Source: Leishmania donovani (taxonomy: Eukaryota > Euglenozoa > Kinetoplastea > Trypanosomatida > Trypanosomatidae). Taken from it: a stretch of DNA of 64,000 nucleotides. The stretch lies in assembly GCF_000227135.1 (NCBI RefSeq), contig NC_018240.1:122956-186955 (forward strand). Reading direction: 5' to 3'. This document shows, piece by piece, positions 47,819 through 56,855 of this stretch. Position 1 is the stretch's first letter. The number at the start of each line of letters is the position of its first letter. Both the position numbers and the translations under genes were made by a program. A model generated the notes under the pieces. That model saw only the letters and a list, made by a program, of their open reading frames with translations, searched no databases and was not told the DNA's origin.

Positions 47819-48805
47819 ATGGCCACCATGGACTTGTTGAACTTCATCTCGTTAGCCATTGACCTCCGCGACTACCCGGGATACGCGACATGCATCCGCG
47901 CCACTGAATACCCTGGCCTCGCCCTGTGCGAGTACAGCGCGGTCACCGGTATGCGCTACACGGTACCACTTGGCTACGCGGCATCCGCGGTGTACTTTTA
48001 CCTTTACCACCGCCCCCGCCTCTCCTTCGCCGACCGCTCGCTAACCAAGTTACACCACTACTTCTACCCAAGCGCCGGCTACAGCACGCCACTCGGAATC
48101 ATCGGCGGCGTTCTTTACGGCGCTGCCGAGTGCGTGCAAGGTCTTACACCGGCGGCTCTGGAGGCCACCGCGGCGCGGGAAAAGGCGGCTGCTGTGATGG
48201 CTGCAGAGCAGTACAGTCAACGCCACCGCGCGGCGAAGCAACGGCTGAAAGCGGAACAGTCGTTTGCCTCCAAGGCACTGGCCTGGCTGCGGCTGTGCGA
48301 AGACCCGGTGCAGGCAGAGCTCGCGCGCATGGGACTCGGAGAGGACAGCATTGCGTGGGAGACTCTGCTAGTGCCGCAGGGGTATCTCTGGACGCAGCTG
48401 CACTCCGTCGTGCACGATCCTGCCCGGTACCGCGGCTACGAGGCTCCTGTCGCGATCGGTGCGGCAGTCCCCACTTCAACGGACGAGAGGCTCAGCCAAC
48501 CTTCTGGCGGTGCCAGTACGCCGTGCCCCTCGCCTTCCGGGGTTTTGTCGTTTTCGAGAGCGTATTTTACGAAGCCGCAGGTGGACGCTGTCGTGAGTCG
48601 GATAGGGACGCTGCGCACCTCGCCGGAAGATGACCGCTGGATGCGCTCGGCTGGCCGCTGCGGCGCCTACGGCGTTTTTGGCATGCTGCTCACGTGGAAC
48701 AGCGGCGGTGCTCTGTTTCGCGCGCAGATGGGACTTGGCCTTGGTGTGACGATTGCCGGTCTGGCGTCCGCGACGCGGCTGGATGAAGTGTTCGCTCACC
48801 TGTGA
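47819..48805 (+). CDS. Four-hydrophobic-segment protein, possibly Tim17-like, function unknown
   Basis: This encodes 328 aa from ATG 47819; the frame is open four codons further to a GTG. Four short Gly/Ala-rich hydrophobic segments are visible: ~44-64, ~87-108, ~281-297 and ~302-318, several with small-xxx-small spacing. Between the second and third is a ~170-residue soluble insert with a charged helix (AAREKAAAVMAAEQYSQRHRAAKQRLK). Four Gly-rich spans without a presequence recall the Tim17/22/23 and complex I B14.7 (NDUFA11) superfamily, but I see no diagnostic motif, so this is inference. A mitochondrial inner-membrane location is the best guess. ATG 47828 is a possible alternative start. 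Confidence 0.82.
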   Translation: MATMDLLNFISLAIDLRDYPGYATCIRATEYPGLALCEYSAVTGMRYTVPLGYAASAVYFYLYHRPRLSFADRSLTKLHHYFYPSAGYSTPLGIIGGVLYGAAECVQGLTPAALEATAAREKAAAVMAAEQYSQRHRAAKQRLKAEQSFASKALAWLRLCEDPVQAELARMGLGEDSIAWETLLVPQGYLWTQLHSVVHDPARYRGYEAPVAIGAAVPTSTDERLSQPSGGASTPCPSPSGVLSFSRAYFTKPQVDAVVSRIGTLRTSPEDDRWMRSAGRCGAYGVFGMLLTWNSGGALFRAQMGLGLGVTIAGLASATRLDEVFAHL

Positions 48806-49546
48806 CATGTGTGTGCGTGTGTGCCGTGCGTGTGTCTGTGCAGCGATGCCCTTTTTTGTCTTCACACGCTTGCCAGAACGGCGGCCGCTGAGGCGACCAC
48901 AGCGGTGGCCTTTTTGCCCCACTTGTGACTGGTCTTCTGTACGCGATGTGCGCGTGCCTAGGACGAGACCATGATCATTCGAGAAGGCGAAAAGAAAAAA
49001 TGATAGCAACAGCAGGACGTCGAACTGTGAGCACCGACAGGAGCAGCGCCAGCCGAGCAGTTTGTGTAAGGGGCGTGTGGCTGTGCGTTGGAGGAGTATG
49101 GGAGGGGACCAAATATCCTCCGTCGTTGCTCCTCTCACTGCGCGTGATCGAGTCTCTCTCTGTTTTTTATTTTTTTCTTGGGTGTTTCTTCTTCGTGCGA
49201 ATGGCGAGGCCATGGGCCCACTGGAAAGAGGGGCAAGAGGCATCCAGTATCCTTCTTCCAGACAGACACACCGACGCAGGCGAACAGCATCAGGAGAGGC
49301 TGCGCCGACCTCGTCGCCGGGGCGCACGCCTTTTCCTGACTGCCGAGGGCTGTGATGCTCACCGACACGATGCGACTCTGTCCCCTCTTCGCTCGCACTT
49401 TGTCCCCCACCGCCAAGTCGCTTTCATCACACACACACACACACGTGTGTGTACGCAGAGACAGTCACAGTCGAATATATCGTGCACGCCACGAACCGCG
49501 GCTCGTGCGCGACTGCCTCCCCCTTTTTTTTTGTGGCTTCAGCGCA
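48806..49546. other. Intergenic region
   Basis: TG-rich near 48808-48842, with a CA run at 49430-49444. A T-rich tract at 49517-49534 with AG at 49541-49542 precedes the MCU-family gene. No other gene is seen. Confidence 0.5.
49511..49542 (+). promoter_or_regulatory. Strong putative trans-splice acceptor of the MCU-family gene
   Basis: A C- and T-run is followed by AG at 49541-49542, four bases before ATG 49547. It rules out the in-frame ATG at 49355 as the start of the mature mRNA. Confidence 0.6.
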
Positions 49547-50512
49547 ATGATGTGCCTCATGTGCGGCCGCGCAGCCACGCGCTGCACACGGCGTCACCTC
49601 CTATTCCGACTGCCGAGGATGCCTTCCGCCCTGCGGTGCCACAGCACCACGGCTGCTGATGCTTCAGCGAAGGCAAAACTGACCTCTCCCGGTGCTCCTC
49701 TCACCCACGTCCTCAAGCCCATCCCCACATCCGGCGCAGCCTCGTCATTTTCCGTGACGCCCTCGGCCGTTGTTCTTCACACATCTTACGCTTCGCTTTC
49801 AGCCGCCGACGAGGTGGGGCACGACGAGAGCCGCAGCCGTGGCGCGGACGCAGGTGATGGGTCTACTAGGACTGCCCACCTCACGGCAACGCCGTCGTAC
49901 GCCGTGACGAACGTTGCTGCGTTCGAGCAGCTCATTGCGGAGGCGCTGCGCCTGTCTGAGGTAACGCTGGAGGCGGCCGCGACAGTAGGCGCACCACCGG
50001 CGCCTTCACCATCTTCTCCGGTGTTGGCGACGTCGGCTTCTCGGGGAAGTGCTCGCGAGGCCCCCATCACGCTCATTGCGGATCACACGGTTCGCGAACT
50101 GCAAGTCCTCCTCGCCGAGGCCGAGCGCACCCTCGCCCCCTTCACGGCACGCAAGGCGAGGATCGACAAGTTCGTCTATGGTGTGTATCTGCCGCTGCTC
50201 AAGTACGGCACCTTCGCGTTTTTCGCCGCGCAGCTCGTCGTGTACTTCAACTGGATCTTCTTTGTGTTTGACTGGAACTTGGTGGAGCCAACCACGTACT
50301 TCCTCGCCTACACGGGCATCTTCTGCAGTTTGGTGTACCACTACTACCACTGCAGCGGAGATGGGTCTACCTGGAAGGACATGTTTCAGCATCTCGCCCG
50401 TCGCAAGGCGGAGAAGAAGTACGCGCAAGTGCAGCTGGACGTGGTTGGCATGGCGCAGCTGCAGCGACGCATCACCTTGATCAAAAAGGAGCTGGCCCGC
50501 ATGTCTGTCTAG
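49547..50512 (+). CDS. Mitochondrial calcium uniporter (MCU) family subunit with variant selectivity motif
   Basis: This encodes 321 aa from ATG 49547. The N-terminus (CGRAATRCTRRHLLFRLPRM) is Arg-rich and non-acidic, as in a mitochondrial presequence. A Ser/Ala-rich region follows, then a helix (~185-210), a first membrane span at ~213-241, the signature WNLVEPTTYF at 243-252, a second span at ~248-268, and a C-terminal coiled helix (QLQRRITLIKKEL). MCU pores carry W-D-x-x-E-P between the two spans; Asp and Glu form the Ca2+ selectivity ring. Here the Asp is Asn244, while Glu247 is kept. Trypanosomatids have several MCU paralogues (MCU, MCUb, MCUc, MCUd) that co-assemble. The substitution suggests a regulatory or accessory paralogue rather than the main pore subunit, but which one is not decidable here. 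Confidence 0.9.
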   Translation: MMCLMCGRAATRCTRRHLLFRLPRMPSALRCHSTTAADASAKAKLTSPGAPLTHVLKPIPTSGAASSFSVTPSAVVLHTSYASLSAADEVGHDESRSRGADAGDGSTRTAHLTATPSYAVTNVAAFEQLIAEALRLSEVTLEAAATVGAPPAPSPSSPVLATSASRGSAREAPITLIADHTVRELQVLLAEAERTLAPFTARKARIDKFVYGVYLPLLKYGTFAFFAAQLVVYFNWIFFVFDWNLVEPTTYFLAYTGIFCSLVYHYYHCSGDGSTWKDMFQHLARRKAEKKYAQVQLDVVGMAQLQRRITLIKKELARMSV

Positions 50513-51537
50513 GCGAAGAGCCAAAGATAGCGGCAGCAGCTCTGCACAGAGACGGAGCGAGAGGGCAGACACGCACGCACACACATGAGGCGTGGGGTAC
50601 GAGGAGGAAAGCGGCGGTGCCGTCGCTCGCACGTGGCACTTCCTCTTCCGTTTTTTTTTGTACATGCCTACTAGTGACGCACTGGCACGCGCAATCCGCT
50701 GCCTTTTGTGCTCTTGTCTCCCTGGCGTGCCTTCCGGCAGATGTTCAGGTGCGTGTGCGCGTGTGTGTGTGGCTGCACGTCCTGCTGCTGCTGTTGTGGA
50801 GTTTCCTGCGCTCTGTGAGTATGTAATGCAGCGTTGCACCTCTCCCTCATCACCTGGCCTCCTCCACCTCCACATACCACCAGCTGAACACGCACAGCTG
50901 CAGTGTCTTCCATGTCCGCGCTTCCGCGCATGATGGCGCGCGCTCCACGGTGACGTGCTCTTTGCCGTCGTTCTAAGTGCGAGCGGGGCAGGTCGTGAAA
51001 AGGGGGAGGGGAGGGGAGGGAGACGGTGCGAAGTTAGGTTGAATGTGTATGTGTGCCAGAGACTCTTGTATGACGCTCGACACGAACCTCTCGCTTTCTT
51101 CAACGACAACTGGCGAAAGCGGGAACAGCATTGCGATGGTGACATGTGCTCTTGTGCGTGTGGCATCTGCCGCCCCCTTTCCTCCTCCTCCTTCGTGTAC
51201 ACAGACTGGCCTACCAAGGCGTGTCTGCGTGCCGCCCATGATCAGCGGAGGCCACTGTTGCTGCGGACCCGGTCTCTGGCAGTACTTCATCTCCTTCCCT
51301 TTTCGACTCTCCGTATTGGTGTCCCTTGCCCTCCCCCGCTGTTCCTTCCGCCTGTTTTCCGTGTTTATTGTGTCGGCCATCACGACCTCGTGCCCCCTAT
51401 CATGCACTCTCCATCCCCTTTCTGGCCACCAGGGCTTTAGTGCTCACCTGCACACGTTTGCACACACACACATACATATATGTCTCGATATATATACATC
51501 TGTATGCATTTGTGATATTGGGCAAGTCGCCGCGAAC
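50513..51537. other. Intergenic region
   Basis: No supportable gene. It contains a T-run at 50651-50660, a G/A-rich patch at 51001-51021, and C/T-rich stretches at 51290-51430. The tract before AG 51431-51432 is the likely acceptor for the next gene. A TATATA-rich patch lies at 51474-51500. Confidence 0.5.
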
Positions 51538-52362
51538 ATGGCCTCCACTGCGAATGCCGGCGTGGATGGCTTGTGCCCCGCGACGCGGGACGCCGCTGCT
51601 GAGGTGCTGTGGGCAAAGCTGGATGAGGTGCAGAAGCTACTCGCGAATAAGCCGGACGCGAAGGAGCTCTTCACCAAGTACACAGTGTTCCGCTCCGTGG
51701 TGGGCGAGGTGAAGCCCGTCTTCACCGACTCGGTGCGCACACGGGTGAAGGTGTTCTGCGAGGAGCCGGCCTTTGCCGTGCCAGAAGAATGCGACGACTT
51801 CGAGCCAGTCTCGCTGCACGTTGTGGCGTACTTAAACTACACGCTCTTTATGGAGGAGATGAGGGAGCTGATGGTGCAGGCGCGGCTGCTGAAGAGTATC
51901 GGGATGGAGGGCTCAGGGCTGCGGTTCCAGCGCCGCGAGCAAAACATCGTCGCGCCGGACAACGAACCGCGCACTGGAAGCAGCAGCAAGCCATCTGGCC
52001 AGGTGTCAATGCACAAGCCGAGCTACCGCCCTGCGACACTCATCCCCGTTGGCACGCTGCGGATGCGTCGGGTCTCGAAGGCGTCGGAGGCAGGAAAGCT
52101 TGCGGAGGTGGTTGCCAAGATCGAGCGCGTGTGCGTTGTCAAGAGCGCTCGCTGCTTTGACGCCGGTCGGGCTTTGATGAGAGCAGCCGAGAAGATCGCC
52201 CGGGACGCTTTCCACGTCCGCTGGGCCCTTACATACGCGCAGCTGAGCTCCAAGGATTTTTATACCAAGGCCGGCTACACGCCAAAGGACGGGCGTGCGT
52301 GCATGGACTTGCATACGCCGCATGTTGTGATGATCAAGTGCTTGGTGGATGCCTCGATGTGA
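51538..52362 (+). CDS. Probable GNAT-fold N-acetyltransferase
   Basis: This encodes 274 aa. Residues ~170-272 read as a GNAT acetyltransferase: beta-strand IPVGTLRMRR (~170-180), then KIERVCVVKSARCFDAGRALM, where the motif-A pyrophosphate loop R/Q-x-x-G-x-G/A corresponds to RCFDAG (205-210) with Asp in place of the first Gly. Then comes a helix (RAAEKIARDAF) and the motif-B-like ending KDFYTKAGYTP (239-249), followed by TPHVVMIK. That FY-x-K-x-GY plus PH-V-x-M ending is typical of ElaA-like and related GNAT proteins. The ~165 N-terminal residues, with a soluble alpha/beta part and a charged linker, may contain the first strands of the fold or a separate domain. The substrate is unknown. The altered loop may reduce acetyl-CoA binding. 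The frame is open upstream to 51043 but the acceptor tract argues for 51538. Confidence 0.82.
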   Translation: MASTANAGVDGLCPATRDAAAEVLWAKLDEVQKLLANKPDAKELFTKYTVFRSVVGEVKPVFTDSVRTRVKVFCEEPAFAVPEECDDFEPVSLHVVAYLNYTLFMEEMRELMVQARLLKSIGMEGSGLRFQRREQNIVAPDNEPRTGSSSKPSGQVSMHKPSYRPATLIPVGTLRMRRVSKASEAGKLAEVVAKIERVCVVKSARCFDAGRALMRAAEKIARDAFHVRWALTYAQLSSKDFYTKAGYTPKDGRACMDLHTPHVVMIKCLVDASM

Positions 52363-52480
52363 GGTGGTGGTCCGCACATGCGCACAACAATGCACGGCAC
52401 TGCCGCCGAGAAGTGAAGCGCCGCTGATGAGTTAGCTGGTGTCCTCTCCTTGTCGTTGTGTTGCTTCTGATGGCGCTTGG

Positions 52481-52533
52481 TATATATGTATATATGTATA
52501 TATGTATATATGTATATATGTATATATGTATAT
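52481..52533. repeat. TATATATG tandem repeat, about 6.6 copies
   Basis: Six perfect 8-base units plus a partial one, located 119 bases downstream of the GNAT-like stop codon and so probably in its 3' UTR. Confidence 0.9.
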
Positions 52534-52997
52534 ATCATACGCCAGCATGTGTGCGAGGCAACGAGGCGCGCGAGGGGCGGGTGAGCTTTGAAGCGTAGCA
52601 CTCAAACGCGCGTGCAGTCTCTACCGCTCCCCTCTTCTCTCTTCCCTTCCCGCTTTGGTTTTGTTTTTTGCTTCGAGGGGAGGGGGGAGAAGGTATAGGT
52701 GGGCGGTGGTGGGAGAACACCGCATATGTAACGCACACACGCACTGTGGGTGTGTCTCTCCTTGCGTTACCACGGGTGCCTGCTGCTCGCTTGCCACTTG
52801 GCATTCGCCGAGCCACAGCCGCGGGTGACACAGACACACATACACAACGCAGAAAAGGGAACAAAGCGTTGGCGGTGCACCTATCCACGTGCTGGGGGCG
52901 GATACCAGTGGGGCGCGTGCGCTGTCGTCTATGTGAGCCTCCACGTACCTGTGTCTCTGCCTCTCTTCCCGACTGTGACCTTCCCGACTTCCTTCCA

Positions 52998-53730
52998 GTT
53001 TACATCTGCCCAGCGGACTGACTCTCCGCTTTATACGTTACTGCTTGGTTGTGTGCGTGTATGGGCATACACACACACGCATAAACGCACGTGTAGATAA
53101 GTATGCTTCCCTTCCTTCGCCAGCGCGTGTGTGTGCGCGAGGGATGGAGTCGCATCGAGGCCATTAAGCGAGTCTGCACATTCGTCTCCGTCGATCTGAC
53201 TTCTGGAGGCGGTGTGTGTGTGTGTGTGCGGTGCGGTCGTGCCGCTTTTACACACGGGGGCCAAATGCCGACAGGAGCAGAGTGCGTCTTTTCCATGCGA
53301 GAGCATACATACGCNNNNNNNNNNNNNNNNNNNNNNNNNNNNNNNNNNNNNNNNNNNNNNNNNNNNNNNNNNNNNNNNNNNNNNNNNNNNNNNNNNNNNN
53401 NNNNNNNNNNNNNGTTTACATCTGCCCAGCGGACTGACTCTCCGCTTTATACGTTACTGCTTGGTTGTGTGCGTGTATGGGCATACACACACACGCATAA
53501 ACGCACGTGTAGATAAGTATGCTTCCCTTCCTTCGCCAGCGCGTGTGTGTGCGCGAGGGATGGAGTCGCATCGAGGCCATTAAGCGAGTCTGCACATTCG
53601 TCTCCGTCGATCTGACTTCTGGAGGCGGTGTGTGTGTGTGTGTGCGGTGCGGTCGTGCCGCTTTTACACACGGGGGCCAAATGCCGACAGGAGCAGAGTG
53701 CGTCTTTTCCATGCGAGAGCATACATACGC
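52998..53730. repeat. Perfect 317-bp direct duplication flanking gap 3 (assembly artefact)
   Basis: 52998-53314 and 53414-53730 are identical and are separated only by N, consistent with unmerged overlapping contig ends. Confidence 0.93.
53315..53413. other. Assembly gap 3 (99 N)
   Basis: Ninety-nine N between the 317-bp copies; probably a false gap. Confidence 0.97.
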
Positions 53731-53800
53731 GTATACCGCCTGTGCTTGTGCGTCCTGACGAGAGTGCGGAGCTGCATGCCCGTTCAGCTTCCTGCTTCAC

Positions 53801-53842
53801 GGGGTGGAGAGGCGGAAGGGGGGGGGTTGGATGGGCGGGGGG
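53801..53842 (+). other. G-quadruplex-like tract
   Basis: G-runs of 4, 9, 3 and 6 bases occur within 42 bases, with a 6-base and a 1-base loop in the last part, which fits the G3+N1-7 pattern on the + strand. Another run of nine G follows at 53902-53910. The large contigs on both sides stop and restart around this G-rich stretch. Confidence 0.6.
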
Positions 53843-53912
53843 ACTTCCTCTGGAGACGCGGGCAGTGAACGTAGCGAGAGAGAAGGGACCATGAGGTTAG
53901 TGGGGGGGGGCT

Positions 53913-55011
53913 TCTCACAGACTATCACTACGAGAAGCAGCGCTGATGGGCTGAAGGAGGATCTCGCCTGCGGCGGACTGCCCAAAGAAGAAAGAGAGAG
54001 ACGTGATCATCCACTCACCGCGTCGCCCACCGTCATGCCCCGAGAACGGTGTGCGAGGATGGATACAATGAAGCCAGTGACCGTGTGCCCCGCAGGGACG
54101 GGCGCGCACTCGCTTGCCGGCTTCGGCAGCAAAGCAAGACAAAAAAGTTAAGGAGGAGTAGAGGGCGGGGGGGTCCGCCGTCGCAGCACTGACTCTCCAA
54201 GGGCGTGCTTAACAGACGTATGTCTGTATGCGTACATGCGTGCCGCCTAGGCTGCATTCTCTCTCCTCGTGGTTGCTCGCACTCACCCCCTCTCTCGCTC
54301 TGCCACCCGAGCACACATGAGTACCAATTACGGACAGGAAACGGGCATTACATGGCCAGTGTGCAATCACCTCCCCTTCACAAGTTTTCGGCGACTCTGG
54401 CATACGTGGGAGNNNNNNNNNNNNNNNNNNNNNNNNNNNNNNNNNNNNNNNNNNNNNNNNNNNNNNNNNNNNNNNNNNNNNNNNNNNNNNNNNNNNNNNN
54501 NNNNNNNNNNNTCTCACAGACTATCACTACGAGAAGCAGCGCTGATGGGCTGAAGGAGGATCTCGCCTGCGGCGGACTGCCCAAAGAAGAAAGAGAGAGA
54601 CGTGATCATCCACTCACCGCGTCGCCCACCGTCATGCCCCGAGAACGGTGTGCGAGGATGGATACAATGAAGCCAGTGACCGTGTGCCCCGCAGGGACGG
54701 GCGCGCACTCGCTTGCCGGCTTCGGCAGCAAAGCAAGACAAAAAAGTTAAGGAGGAGTAGAGGGCGGGGGGGTCCGCCGTCGCAGCACTGACTCTCCAAG
54801 GGCGTGCTTAACAGACGTATGTCTGTATGCGTACATGCGTGCCGCCTAGGCTGCATTCTCTCTCCTCGTGGTTGCTCGCACTCACCCCCTCTCTCGCTCT
54901 GCCACCCGAGCACACATGAGTACCAATTACGGACAGGAAACGGGCATTACATGGCCAGTGTGCAATCACCTCCCCTTCACAAGTTTTCGGCGACTCTGGC
55001 ATACGTGGGAG
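53913..55011. repeat. Perfect 500-bp direct duplication flanking gap 4 (assembly artefact)
   Basis: 53913-54412 and 54512-55011 are identical and are separated only by N. The right-hand contig begins just after the G-run at 53902-53910, suggesting a sequencing stop there. Confidence 0.93.
54413..54511. other. Assembly gap 4 (99 N)
   Basis: Ninety-nine N between the 500-bp copies; probably a false gap. Confidence 0.97.
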
Positions 55012-55380
55012 ACATCACCGACCCATAGATCTGAGGCGCATCGCGAGAAAGAGGAAGAGGGCAAGGCACGACAGCTAAATTGTCTGGACTGTCCCTCTGC
55101 GTCTCTCTCTCGCTGTTCCTTCACTGCTCGAGAGAGAAGAAAGACGTGTTGGGTACGGCGTTAGAGGCACACAAAGAGTGAGCGCTGATGAAGAGCGAGG
55201 GAGAGCAGCGGCAGGTGCGGCACACGACAGAACACCTCGCGCAGGGCTCTAAAGCAGACAAGTACGGCGGAGGCGGTGAGTGGGGGGGGGGGAGGTGGGT
55301 AAGCGTGAGAGCCATACGCACGCACATACATATATACATAGATGCATATATGCACCGATACCCACCCACCTTGACCAGCC

Positions 55381-55411
55381 TTCTTTCTCTTTTTCTGTGC
55401 TCCCTCTCCAG
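55381..55411 (+). promoter_or_regulatory. Putative trans-splice acceptor
   Basis: A clean T/C tract ends in AG at 55410-55411, predicting a ~166-nt leader for the coiled-coil gene at 55578. Confidence 0.55.
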
Positions 55412-55577
55412 TGTCTCATAGGCTATTCCAGCCGAGCCTCTCAACATACCACCCAACACTTCCACTGCGCAAATTCCATCGCCGCGCGCTCTGACGTCGT
55501 TGCATCCCCCCAGTGCTTGCTTCAACGGTGACCGCTGCTGCTGCATTGTGCTCCCTGACCCACCGTGCGGCGCGTGG

Positions 55578-56855
55578 ATGACACACATAGGCAGGGCCGC
55601 GGACGGCTACCAACGCCTCGGCAACAACTACCCACAGGTCATACCCAGCTCGCACTTCGCCGCCGCGTCGCCTGATCCGGTGCTCGCCACACCGATCCAG
55701 ACTCGACCACTGCAGGGGAATCCATTCCATCCACTGCTCTGGAACGGCAGCGCCACCAGTAGCACTGGGGCAGCCGGTGTGCAGCCGAGCCTCTCGCGAA
55801 AGAGCCGCACCAAGCTCACATCGGGCGTCACAGCCGGTAGCAGTAGTGGAGCGCTCTCCTCGACTTTATCTCTCTCAACAACCCTCTCTTGTGCGTCGGC
55901 AGCGGCATCCGGCGAAGGGCGACTCCAGCGTCGGGTCAGCCGTGACAGGCTTGGGGCTTCTTCGACTCCGACGTCCTCGAGCACCACCGCGCAAGTCTTG
56001 AAGCTGCAGCGACCGGCGCAGAGCCGGATGCCGCCGTCATCCTCGTCTCCGCCTGCGTCGGTTGGCCTCACCGCTGCGGGGGCCGGCGGTGCCGTTACCC
56101 CTGCCAATCTGGGAAGGGAGAGAAAAGTGGCGGCTGCCAACTACAACGCTCTCTTTCAGCAAGAGCTTCAGCAGCAGCAACAACAGGGTTCGGGCAAGGG
56201 GGCATGGCCGACTCCGTCGCCGTCGCCACCCACTGGCGCGCTTCAGTATGCGCAGTTGCCGCCCAGCGCCAGCGCAGACGTGCATGGCACGGGGGCCCAC
56301 AGCGGCTCTGGGGAAGGGAGGTCTGAAGCACTATCCTCTTCCGTAACAGCCTCGTCAGCGCAAGCAGGCACAGTGGAGGGCCCGCTGCCGCCGGACGTGC
56401 GTCGCATCATTGCCCAGAGTTGCACCAGCAGCAGCAGCAGCAGCGGAGCGGACACAAGCGCCATCATTGATGCAGCAGAGCAACAGGCCCGTCGTCTCAT
56501 TAGCACCGGCCGCCGCGTGAAAGTGTATCGAGAGGAGCTGACGGCTGCGGAGGAGGAGCGCAAAGACCTGGCCGCCGCCGTGGAGGAGCGCCAACTTGTG
56601 CGATCCGTACTACAGAGCGAGGTTGACGACATTAACGCCCGCGTTCAGGCTCTCTTGCAGGAACGTGCGCTTGTTGAAGCGCAGCTGCACGCGCAGGATG
56701 ACGCGGCCGCGCGTGAAGCACGCAAGTTGACCGAGGCGCAGGACCGAGTGACGGTGCTGCGAAAGACGATTGAGGGCATTGTGGCGGAGACTTCGGCGTC
56801 GCGGCTGATGCTGCGGCAGCTAATACCGTCTCTGCACATCGAAAACTACTACTAG
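55578..56855 (+). CDS. Coiled-coil protein, function unknown
   Basis: This encodes 425 aa from the first in-frame ATG at 55578; the open frame continues upstream to a TTG at 55500 but has no earlier ATG. Residues 1-~300 are Ser/Pro/Thr-rich and disordered with Gln runs around ~195. Residues ~308-417 form a strong coiled coil (VYREELTAAEEERKDLAAAV and following), ending in a short hydrophobic tail LIPSLHIENYY. No family is recognised. A disordered N-terminus with a short C-terminal coil suggests an adaptor that dimerises through its end. Codon use matches the neighbours. Confidence 0.8.
   Translation: MTHIGRAADGYQRLGNNYPQVIPSSHFAAASPDPVLATPIQTRPLQGNPFHPLLWNGSATSSTGAAGVQPSLSRKSRTKLTSGVTAGSSSGALSSTLSLSTTLSCASAAASGEGRLQRRVSRDRLGASSTPTSSSTTAQVLKLQRPAQSRMPPSSSSPPASVGLTAAGAGGAVTPANLGRERKVAAANYNALFQQELQQQQQQGSGKGAWPTPSPSPPTGALQYAQLPPSASADVHGTGAHSGSGEGRSEALSSSVTASSAQAGTVEGPLPPDVRRIIAQSCTSSSSSSGADTSAIIDAAEQQARRLISTGRRVKVYREELTAAEEERKDLAAAVEERQLVRSVLQSEVDDINARVQALLQERALVEAQLHAQDDAAAREARKLTEAQDRVTVLRKTIEGIVAETSASRLMLRQLIPSLHIENYY

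Larger units (their letters stand above)
52363..55577. other. 3.2-kb gene-free region with two assembly gaps
   Basis: Of this, 1,015 bp is artefact (two N gaps plus duplicated 317- and 500-bp flanks). It holds a TATATATG tandem repeat (52481-52533), a TG-rich run near 53212-53228, a G-quadruplex-like tract (53801-53842) with another G-run at 53902-53910, and an A-rich stretch near 54141-54150. A G-run at 55282-55292 lies near the next gene. The tract 55381-55409 with AG 55410-55411 is the next acceptor. No gene is supported. Confidence 0.6.

Noticed and set aside
54205..54750. 181-codon frame spanning assembly gap 4
   Set aside because: It crosses N and repeats the 500-bp duplicated flank; it disappears when the overlap is merged.
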